This document shows positions 1-5,191 of a DNA stretch of 5,191 nt, piece after piece. Each line of letters begins with the position of its first letter. Position 1 is the first letter of the stretch. The stretch lies in contig JAOZTW010000416.1 of assembly GCA_029938985.1 (NCBI GenBank), positions 1-5,191 of the forward strand, read 5' to 3'. This stretch comes from Bacteroidales bacterium. GTDB lineage: Bacteria > Bacteroidota > Bacteroidia > Bacteroidales > JAOZQN01. Position numbers and translations under genes: made by a program. Under the pieces are notes generated by a model that was not told the origin of the DNA, ran no database searches, and saw only the letters and a list, made by a program, of their open reading frames with translations.

Positions 1-1
1 T

Positions 2-343
2 GGCAATATAGCCCTATTTTTTATTAACCAACACTGTTATGTAGGGACTACCAAAGTATTTGAAAATTTAGTATTTAATCATCTTTCTAATAAAGGTTAC
101 AAAATACATATTGGAAAATTGAGAAATCTTGAAATTGATTTTGTAGCTCAAAAAAATGAGGACTTAAAATATATTCAAGTTGCATATTTGTTGCCAAACG
201 AGAAAGTTAGAGAGCGGGAATTTGGCAATTTATTAAAAATAAAAGATAATTATGATAAAATTGTAATTTCTGCCGATGAATTTATTAGCGGAAATTACAA
301 AGGAGTTAAACATATCCACATTTTGGATTTTCTTACACAATAA
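2..343 (+). CDS. DUF4143-type AAA ATPase, C-terminal fragment (5' end outside window)
   Basis: An open frame runs from the left edge to a TAA at 341-343 and gives 113 residues without the true start. The TTG at 119 in this frame is internal, because family-like sequence continues upstream of it. Visible features are TKVFENLVFNHLSNKGYKI, then GKLRNLEIDFVA, then YIQVAYLL and EREFGNLLKIKDNYDK. The end is an ISADEF...GNYKGVKHIHILDFL segment. This order is the PD-(D/E)XK-like C-terminal domain (DUF4143) of the bacterial and archaeal AAA ATPases that carry an N-terminal P-loop domain. Full-length members are about 380-450 aa, so roughly the last quarter is present. The E-x-D-F-V-A and Q-V-A-Y residues match the nuclease-fold core (E...D-x-x...Q/E-x-K-like). 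The cellular role of the family is poorly known. The P-loop cannot be checked here. The next gene starts 14 bases after the stop. The family call is from memory of its consensus, with high confidence. Confidence 0.85.
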   Translation, partial: GNIALFFINQHCYVGTTKVFENLVFNHLSNKGYKIHIGKLRNLEIDFVAQKNEDLKYIQVAYLLPNEKVREREFGNLLKIKDNYDKIVISADEFISGNYKGVKHIHILDFLTQ

Positions 344-357
344 AAACTTTTTTAAAA

Positions 358-1795
358 ATGAAAAAAAAAAAAAAAAAACAAACCAAAATTTTGGTTTGCT
401 ACTCTATGTATTTTAATTTTTGTTATAACATTTTTTTCGTGTAACAGACTTAGTATTTTAACAGATAATTCTGTAAAATTAGAATTTTCAAACGACACAG
501 TAGCATTTGATACCGTGTTTACTACAATTGGTTCGAGTACTAAAACGTTAAAGGTTTATAATAGATATAAGCAACCAATAATAATTTCAAATATTGAACT
601 TGCTGGAGGCAAAAATTCAAAATATAGATTAAATATTGATGGTATGCCTATCAATTCAACTACCGATTATGAGCTTGCCGCAGAGGATAGTATATTTATT
701 TTTGTTGAAGTTACAATAGACCCAAATAGAGACGAAATGTTGGAACATGATTCTATAATTTTTTTCACAAATGGAAATATGCAAGATGTTGATTTAGTCG
801 CATTTGGACAAGATGTTCATTTAATTAATGGCGAAGTTATAGAAACTCAAACTTGGCTTACCGACAAACCATATCTTGTTTACAACTCTGTTTTGGTGGA
901 CACTTTACACACACTAACAATTCCTGCTGGAGCAAATATTCATTTTCATAAAGATTCTTATCTTGGTGTGAAAGGAACATTAATTGTTGAAGGTACTTTG
1001 GATAATGAGGTTGTATTTCAGGGTGATAGATTAGAAGATTTTTACGATGATTGGGCAGGTCAATGGGGTGGAATTGTGTTAATGCAGGGAAGTACAAATA
1101 ATTATATTAATTATGCAATAATAAAAAATGCAACAATAGGAATTGTAGTTGATTCGCCGATGAATGAAGATGCTCCAACATTATTTATTTCAAATTCATA
1201 TTTAAAAAATCATAGCAAGATGGGAATTTACGCATTACAGACTTACATTGTTGCAATTAATTGTGTTATTGCAGATTGTGGTGTTTATAATGCAGGTCTG
1301 TTCTGGGGAGGAACATATCAGTTTTTTAACTGCACATTATCAAATAATTACAAATGGAATTCTCGTTCTACTCCATCGTTAGTTTTTAATAATTATTATA
1401 AAGACGAAAATGATGATAAGTTTTTTAAAACTCCATTAGTTGCATTTTTTTCAAATTCAATTATTTATGGAAGTGTTAAAAATGAGTTTGTTGCAGATGC
1501 CTATGGTATCGAAGGTGGCATGTCGTACAGTTTTGACCATTGCCTTATGAAACTGGATTTAGAACACATAGACACAAGTCTTGCAATGTTTAATAACTGT
1601 GTGGTAAACGAAACTCCAGACTTTGTTTCAACCGAAGAGTATGATTATCATCTTGATACAGTTTCAAATGCTGTTGATAAAGCAAATATTGAAATAATAA
1701 ATGAAAATTTAGATTATTTGCAATACGATATTGATGGAAACGATAGACTTTTAGATGGAAAACCAGATATAGGAGCTTATGAAAAGCAAAAATAA
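358..1795 (+). CDS. Predicted surface lipoprotein with right-handed beta-helix; start out of frame across an A18 tract
   Basis: The coding frame is open from 362 to the TAA at 1793-1795. Its first codons give a textbook lipoprotein signal: a Lys-rich start, the hydrophobic FWFATLCILIFVITFFS, then Cys (codon 440-442) followed by Asn. No ATG lies in this frame before 515, where GTG is only an internal Val codon. The natural start is the ATG at 358-360, but it reads a 28-codon dead end (stop 442-444) because of the 18-A tract. With 17 or 20 A the protein would be about 478-479 aa with the lipid-anchored Cys near residue 28. After the signal, residues about 35-135 look like a beta-sandwich (FDTVFTTIGSSTKTLKVYN, then DSIFIFVEVTIDPN). 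A beta-helix follows from about residue 165, including the Trp/Gly-rich WAGQWGGIVLMQGS near 230. The end is DIDGNDR...DGKPDIGAYE, the usual close of Bacteroidota beta-helix proteins. The protein is probably attached to the outer membrane; its ligand is unknown. No acidic surface-export stretch follows the Cys. As read here the gene is frameshifted at its start. Confidence 0.8.
361..378 (+). repeat. Homopolymer tract of 18 A directly after the start codon
   Basis: Eighteen consecutive A bases lie between the ATG at 358-360 and the C at 379. The tract encodes the Lys-rich head of the lipoprotein signal peptide. A length of 3k+2 (17, 20) joins the ATG to the lipoprotein frame; 18 leads to a stop at 442-444. 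Such a run is prone to replication slippage, to RNA-polymerase slippage and also to sequencing error, so the tract decides whether the downstream gene is made. Confidence 0.95.
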
Positions 1796-1828
1796 AATGT
1801 TTTGTAAAATAAAACTAATTAATTGAAT

Positions 1829-2755
1829 ATGATTGAATTAAATAATAATATAATTTTCGGATAACGAAAAACAGATAATTTATCTTTTGGAGAAAATAAA
1901 CGAAAAAAATGAAAGTGTAATAATTGATACTAAACGGCAAAAATATTTTATTCTTAAAACAATAAATGAAATTTTAAAGTATAAAACAGTTTTTCCGAAT
2001 GCAAATATTATTAATGGAGCAACAGATATTGCACTTAGAGTTACAAAAAACAAGGAAATTATTGAAGAAATTATTGATATTTCTCAAGTTGAAGAGCTTA
2101 AAGAATTTAAAGAAACAGAATTGGAGCAGGAGTAGTTTTAGAGGAAATAAGAAATAGAGTAGGGGACAGCCTACCTGCACTTTATAAAATGCTTACTGTC
2201 TTTGGCTCAAAGCAAATTAGAGACAAGGCTACACTTGGAGGAAATATTGGTACAGCCTCGCCAATTGGCGATATATCAATGACTTTGTTTGCTTACAAAG
2301 CTCTTGTTGTGGTTCAAAACGAGGAGAAAGAAATTGTTTATCCGTTACCAAAATTTATTATTGATTATCGCAAAACTTTGATTAAAGATAATGAAATTAT
2401 TAAAACTATAATTATTCCAAAACCACATAGAAATGAGATAATTGAAGCCTACAAAGTTTCTAAAAGAAGTCATTTAGATATTTCTACGATTAGTGCCTCT
2501 TTTAATTTAATAAAAAATGATAAAAACATTGTAAACAAAATTATTATAACTTATGGTGGCATGTCGGCAATGACAAAACGAGCCAAAAAAACAGAGGATT
2601 TTTTGCAAAATAAAAAATGGACGGAGCAAAATATTATTGAAGCACAAAAAATTATGGAAACAGAGTTTTTTCCTATTTCTGATGCTCGTTCAAACGCCGA
2701 GGCAAGAATGATTATGTGTAAAAACTTGTTAATGAAGTTTTTTGTGGAAAAATAA
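1829..2755 (+). pseudogene. xdhA: Xanthine dehydrogenase small subunit XdhA, degraded: 2Fe-2S region deleted, FAD domain frameshifted
   Basis: Intact XdhA carries a 2Fe-2S domain (about 160 aa) followed by an FAD domain, and passes electrons from the molybdenum subunit to NAD+. Here three pieces lie in order. At 1829-1864, MIELNNNIIFG then stop resembles the MIEFxLNN start of XdhA. From about 1854 a second frame reads FSDNEKQIIYLLEKINEKN and on to NGATDIALRVTKN, the start of the FAD domain, ending at the TAG at 2133-2135. From about 2120 a third frame reads IGAGVVLEEI, then FGSKQIRDKATLGGNIG and TASPIGD (FAD pyrophosphate loop), DYRKT, YKVSKRSHLDIS and a normal C-terminus ...NLLMKFFVEK, stopping at 2753-2755. 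No CxxxxCGxC-type cluster ligands remain. The span is about 309 codons against the usual 460-490, so about 150-180 codons are lost. ATG 2189 or TTG 1887 could start fragments, but neither would make a whole FAD domain. No molybdenum subunit follows. The call is confident for the FAD part and moderate for the N-terminal remnant. Confidence 0.85.
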
Positions 2756-2992
2756 TTTCTTTGAAATGAAAAAAATTGGACTGTTTATAATTTCAACAAC
2801 TTTTCGTTTGAAATCTGCCTTGTTTTAGATATTGCATGTTTATCGAAGACGATAAAAGTAAAAAGGACAAGTTTAAATAGGTCAATTATTTGTTTTAATA
2901 TGCCTAATAGAACAGTTTTAATCCATAATATTCTTTTATTCAGACTATTAACTTGTACTAACACACACACACAATATTTTTGTTTTCCAACA
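2756..2992. other. Convergent intergenic gap, no supported gene
   Basis: This lies between the end of the xdhA remnant (plus) and the end of the flavoprotein gene (minus). An ATG at 2766 gives only about 20 codons. A minus-strand open frame at 2785-2970 (61 aa, leucine/isoleucine-rich) has no family features that I recognise and is best seen as chance in AT-rich DNA. A short (AC)6 run is at 2961-2972. A weak inverted repeat, ATTTCAA/TTGAAAT at 2790-2796 and 2808-2814 with an 11-base loop, is the only hairpin seen. It is too A/T-rich and lacks a T-run, so I do not call it a terminator. No trace of an XdhB-type molybdenum subunit was recognised. Confidence 0.6.
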
Positions 2993-4231
2993 CTAATTTG
3001 CAGCCACCCATGCGGTAGAATAAGCTATTTGTAGATTGTAGCCACCTGTGTCTGCGTGTAAATCAATTATTTCGCCAGCAAAAAATAGGTTTTTAATCTT
3101 TTTAGATTCCATTGTTTTGGAGTTTATTTCTTTTAAAGACACTCCTCCTGCTGTAATAATTGCTTCTTTAAACGAACGGTAGTTAGAAACATCAAGACGA
3201 AAATCTTTCATCAGTTTTCTAATTTCCTTTCGTTCCTTAGCCGATATTTGATGACATTTTTTGGTTACATCTATTTTTAATAAATCAAGAAAAACAGGAA
3301 TTAACTTTGAGGGTAACCATTGTTTAAAGGTGTTAACTATTTGTTTGTTTCCGTTTTCGTTTAAATCTCGTATCAATCGCTTATCTAATTTGTTGTGATC
3401 AAGTGCTGGTTTTAAATCTATTGATATATAAATTTCATTTTTTTTAATCAATTCATCAACAATTATTTTGCTCAGTGTCAAAATTATAGGACCAGATAAA
3501 CCAAAATGAGTAAAAAGCATTTCGCCAAACTCTTCTGCATGTTTTTTGTTGTGTATCCACACGCTTGCATTTACATTTTTTAAACCTAGTCCTTGTAGTT
3601 TCTTGGTTATGTTACCTTTTGTCTCTATTGGAACTAATGCAGGACGTGTTTGTACAATTTTATGTCCTGCTTGTTTTGCAAAATCTAATCCTTCGCCAGT
3701 AGAACCCGTTGTGGGATAAGATTTTCCTCCCGTACACATTATTACTTTGTTGGCATATAATATTTCTTCTCTATCATTACATACAATTTTTACTCCTTTA
3801 ATAGTCTCGTTATCAATAATTAACTTAGTAACTTTGGTATTCAATTTTATTTTAACCTTGTTTTGTTTTAGCCATTTGTGCAAAGCATCAGCAACATGTT
3901 TTGCACTATCGGTAACAGGGAAAATTCTGCCACCACGCTCAACCTTTGTCTCAAGCCCTTGTTTTGACAATAGCTCTAAAATATCCTTAGAAAAAAATTG
4001 ATTAAAAGCATATTTCAAAAATTTTCCATTAGGATGAGTATGTTTTAAAAATCCAGAAATAGAATTTGTATTGGTAATATTACATCTTCCTTTGCCAGTT
4101 ATTAGCAGTTTTTTAGCTATTTTTTCATTTTTTTCTATTAATACAACATTTTTCCCCAAATCAGATGCTCGCCCCGATGCTATAAGTCCAGCTGCTCCTG
4201 CTCCAACAACTATTAAATCTATTTTTTTCAT
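2993..4231 (-). CDS. NAD(P)/FAD-dependent flavoprotein, HI0933/YhiN/BaiN family
   Basis: Intact 412-aa cytosolic flavoprotein, close to the usual family length of about 390-420 aa. Residues 4-15 hold the dinucleotide-binding strand and GAGAAG loop, and Glu33 ends the second strand as the likely FAD ribose ligand. The family signature GKGRCNITN is at 46-54. GGRIFPVTDSA starts at 100, and CTGGKSYPTTGSTGEG at 166-181 is the second conserved glycine block. GEMLFTHFGLSGPIIL lies in the middle domain. FFAGEIIDLHADTGGYNLQ (383-401) is the C-terminal FAD-binding motif. The ATG start at 4229-4231 fits because the family begins 3-8 residues before the first strand, and no Shine-Dalgarno sequence is seen, as is usual in Bacteroidota. 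The reaction in this organism is unknown. BaiN of bile-acid-converting clostridia has been proposed as a bile-acid reductase, but most members, such as E. coli YhiN, have no assigned substrate. It is convergent to xdhA and monocistronic as far as visible. Certain for family, not for substrate. Confidence 0.95.
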   Translation of the reverse strand: MKKIDLIVVGAGAAGLIASGRASDLGKNVVLIEKNEKIAKKLLITGKGRCNITNTNSISGFLKHTHPNGKFLKYAFNQFFSKDILELLSKQGLETKVERGGRIFPVTDSAKHVADALHKWLKQNKVKIKLNTKVTKLIIDNETIKGVKIVCNDREEILYANKVIMCTGGKSYPTTGSTGEGLDFAKQAGHKIVQTRPALVPIETKGNITKKLQGLGLKNVNASVWIHNKKHAEEFGEMLFTHFGLSGPIILTLSKIIVDELIKKNEIYISIDLKPALDHNKLDKRLIRDLNENGNKQIVNTFKQWLPSKLIPVFLDLLKIDVTKKCHQISAKERKEIRKLMKDFRLDVSNYRSFKEAIITAGGVSLKEINSKTMESKKIKNLFFAGEIIDLHADTGGYNLQIAYSTAWVAAN

Positions 4232-4464
4232 AACTAAATTGTTTGTGTATCTTCTTATTATTAATACTTTATGAATTTTATTTTATACCACTCTAAGAGT
4301 ATTATTGACTATTGTGTAAAAAACAAAATTAATATATTAACTGTAATATAACAAATTTTATATACTTTTGGTGAAAATGAAATAATAAGTAACTCAAGAA
4401 TACGCCGTTTTTTTGTTCTTTTGAATTTTATCTTCTTCAAAAAAATATGCAAATATCTTGATAT
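4232..4464. other. Upstream region of the flavoprotein gene, no gene
   Basis: No supported coding frame on either strand. It holds the candidate promoter at 4324-4355, a small palindrome ACTCT-A-AGAGT in the presumed leader near 4291-4301, and AATATC-TT-GATATT at 4452-4465 just before the insertion element. These small palindromes are common in AT-rich DNA and I assign them no role. Confidence 0.6.
4324..4355 (-). promoter_or_regulatory. Candidate Bacteroidota promoter for the flavoprotein gene
   Basis: Read on the minus strand, TTTG (4355-4352) is followed by 20 bases and then TAATTTTG (4331-4324). This fits the Bacteroidota sigma-ABfr pattern TTTG-N19/20-TAnnTTTG. Transcription would start near 4317, giving an untranslated leader of roughly 85 bases before the ATG at 4231. 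Matches of this kind occur by chance in AT-rich DNA, so the call rests on position and spacing only. Confidence 0.4.
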
Positions 4465-4472
4465 TATTATAT

Positions 4473-4570
4473 GGCGTTTTTCACGAGAGTCAAGTTCAAG
4501 GATTTTTTGAAATATTAGAATTAAAGTTTACCTTTTATATGAAAGGTCGGGAAAACTTTTCAGCAATATT
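4473..4570 (+). repeat. Left inverted-repeat arm of the MITE-like element
   Basis: This arm pairs with 4785-4879. Its three strong blocks are 4473-4486 (14/14), 4505-4517 (13/13) and 4540-4570 (28/31). The intervening stretches match only weakly and differ by a few bases in length. The innermost block contains GTCGGGAAAACTTTT, which is distinctive against the AT-rich background. Confidence 0.85.
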
Positions 4571-4600
4571 AAAAACATACAATTTGCTGTACAATTTACC

Positions 4601-4628
4601 GTAGAGACAAGGCATGCCTTGTCTTTAC
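4601..4628. repeat. Near-perfect 28-bp palindrome inside the element
   Basis: The core GACAAGGCATGCCTTGTC (4606-4623) is a perfect palindrome centred between 4614 and 4615. It is extended by GTAGA on the left and TTTAC on the right. The only mismatch, G4604 against T4625, would be a G-U pair in RNA, so the 28-nt sequence folds without interruption. It is more GC-rich than its surroundings. It resembles the short GTAGAGAC...GTCTCTAC dispersed palindromes I recall from Bacteroidota and cyanobacteria. It lacks the following T-run of a terminator and has no gene ending nearby. Confidence 0.85.
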
Positions 4629-4784
4629 AACATATTTGGCATATAAAATTGACATAAAAAATCAACGTATTTGTATTTATTTTATTAATATACAGAATAG
4701 TTGGAAGTTTTTTTGTCTAAACACTAAAATACTGATTGATAAAAACCAAGTGAATTATTTATTATTGTGAAAATCAAATAGATA

Positions 4785-4879
4785 AATATTGCAAAAAAGT
4801 TTTCCCGACTTTTCAGCTTTTATATGAGCTTTTTAATATTTCAAAAGTAACGAAGAAATTGATAATCGTGAAAAACGCC
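4785..4879 (-). repeat. Right inverted-repeat arm of the MITE-like element
   Basis: Reverse-complement partner of 4473-4570. The matching blocks are 4866-4879, 4834-4846 and 4785-4815. The arm contains AAAAGTTTTCCCGAC, the complement of the distinctive inner block of the left arm. Confidence 0.85.
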
Positions 4880-4887
4880 TATTATAT

Positions 4888-5191
4888 TTATTGAATTGTT
4901 AAAAATAAGCTATATTAAATTGGTTAATTATCGGATTTAATATGTTTTATAAATTATTGTTTGATTGCAAAACTAAAAAACGTAATGAAATGAATAATTT
5001 AAGTTATGAAAACACGTCCATTGCTAAACAATAATGTCTGTTGCTAAATTGCATTTGTATTTTTAATGAATTAAAAATATGTTTGTACTATATTTTAGTT
5101 TTTACTAACTAAAGTTTTTGCCTTCATATTTACCATATTATTAGATAGTTGTAGTTATTTAGTGAAAACATAACACCCAGATAATCAACAT
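4888..5191. other. Gene-free AT-rich stretch to the right edge
   Basis: No coding frame or RNA gene was recognised on either strand. Visible items are a pair of similar 13-mers 20 bases apart, GTCCATTGCTAAA (5016-5028) and GTCTGTTGCTAAA (5036-5048). There is a perfect AT-only inverted repeat at 5058-5067 and 5070-5079, and a weaker one, TTTAGTT/AACTAAA, at 5094-5100 and 5107-5113. On the minus strand the last bases are open for only about 10-20 codons from the edge, too little to claim a gene entering the window. Confidence 0.55.

Larger units (their letters stand above)
4465..4887. mobile_element. MITE-like non-autonomous insertion element (407 bp, 4473-4879) with 8-bp target duplication
   Basis: The element starts GGCGTTTTTCACGA (4473-4486) and ends with its exact reverse complement (4866-4879). 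Further in, TTTTGAAATATTA (4505-4517) pairs exactly with 4834-4846. Positions 4540-4570 pair with 4785-4815 at 28 of 31 bases. All three blocks share a centre near 4676, so the arms are about 95 bases each with weaker matches between the blocks. The sequence TATTATAT stands directly outside both ends (4465-4472 and 4880-4887), as expected of an 8-bp target-site duplication. No transposase frame is present. An 8-bp duplication with GG-ended repeats occurs in ISL3 and IS1595 families among others, so a parent there is possible but unproven. The alternative is a long structured RNA or chromosomal hairpin; the flanking duplication favours an insertion. Confidence 0.7.

Noticed and set aside
858..1097. 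Minus-strand open frame of 79 codons inside the lipoprotein gene
   Set aside because: It lies opposite clear beta-helix coding sequence and shows no family features; a shadow frame.
1974..2180. Minus-strand open frame of 68 codons opposite xdhA
   Set aside because: Phe/Cys/Leu-rich composition typical of the antisense of AT-rich coding DNA; the plus strand carries the FAD-domain motifs.
2785..2970. Minus-strand 61-codon open frame in the convergent gap
   Set aside because: Not overlapped by a gene, so it was considered. However, it has no recognisable domain or start context, and it lies downstream of the flavoprotein gene without evidence of translation.
2961..2972. (AC)6 dinucleotide run
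   Set aside because: Short, outside any coding region and promoter; no reason to think it switches anything.
3747..4274. Two plus-strand open frames (3747-4001, 4071-4274) opposite the flavoprotein gene
   Set aside because: They are antisense to the conserved FAD-binding motifs of the minus-strand gene; shadow frames.
4401..4442. Possible extra degenerate copy of the element end (CGCCGTTTTTTTGTTCTTTTGAA)
   Set aside because: The similarity to the 4473 end is limited to a C/G start and T-runs; not distinguishable from chance.
5058..5113. AT-only inverted repeats (10-bp arms at 5058-5079; 7-bp arms at 5094-5113) as terminators
   Set aside because: They contain almost no G/C pairs, no gene ends nearby, and such palindromes are expected by chance at this base composition.
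1..5191. CRISPR array, tRNA or rRNA genes
   Set aside because: No regularly spaced repeats and no cloverleaf or rRNA-like conserved stretches were seen on either strand.

Overview
The window is strongly AT-rich, with long A and T runs and few G/C-rich stretches. It looks like a fragment of a Bacteroidota (Bacteroidales-type) chromosome. The evidence is a large surface lipoprotein with a right-handed beta-helix and an ...DIDGNDR...DIGAYE C-terminus, the absence of Shine-Dalgarno sequences ahead of the starts, a plausible TTTG-N20-TAnnTTTG promoter, and an ATPase C-terminus of the DUF4143 type common in that phylum. The organism call is inference from these family resemblances.

Layout. (1) Positions 2-343, plus strand: the C-terminal 113 residues of a DUF4143-type AAA ATPase whose start lies outside the window. 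(2) 358-1795, plus strand: a predicted lipoprotein with a beta-sandwich-like N-terminal region and a beta-helix. Its only good start codon (ATG at 358) is followed by 18 consecutive A bases, which puts that ATG one base out of frame with the signal peptide and the rest of the protein; 17 or 20 A would restore the frame. (3) 1829-2755, plus strand: a decayed xanthine dehydrogenase small subunit (xdhA). About nine residues of its original N-terminus remain. The whole 2Fe-2S region has been deleted, and a second lesion near 2118 shifts the frame inside the FAD domain. (4) 2756-2992: a convergent intergenic gap with no supported gene. (5) 2993-4231, minus strand: an intact flavoprotein of the HI0933/YhiN/BaiN family, with a candidate promoter at 4324-4355. 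(6) 4232-5191: no gene. Inside it is a 407-bp element (4473-4879) with terminal inverted repeats and an exact 8-bp flanking duplication. It looks like a non-autonomous insertion element (MITE-like) and encloses a near-perfect 28-bp palindrome.

The genes do not form an evident pathway. The three plus-strand genes are separate functions in a row: ATPase, lipoprotein and molybdenum-hydroxylase subunit. The flavoprotein is convergent to them and has its own promoter region. The common theme is sequence instability. There is one homopolymer-broken or homopolymer-switched gene, one clear pseudogene, and one non-coding insertion element, all within 5 kb. That fits either a genome undergoing decay or, for the poly-A case, a contingency (switching) locus. 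A sequencing or assembly error in the homopolymer is the main competing explanation there.
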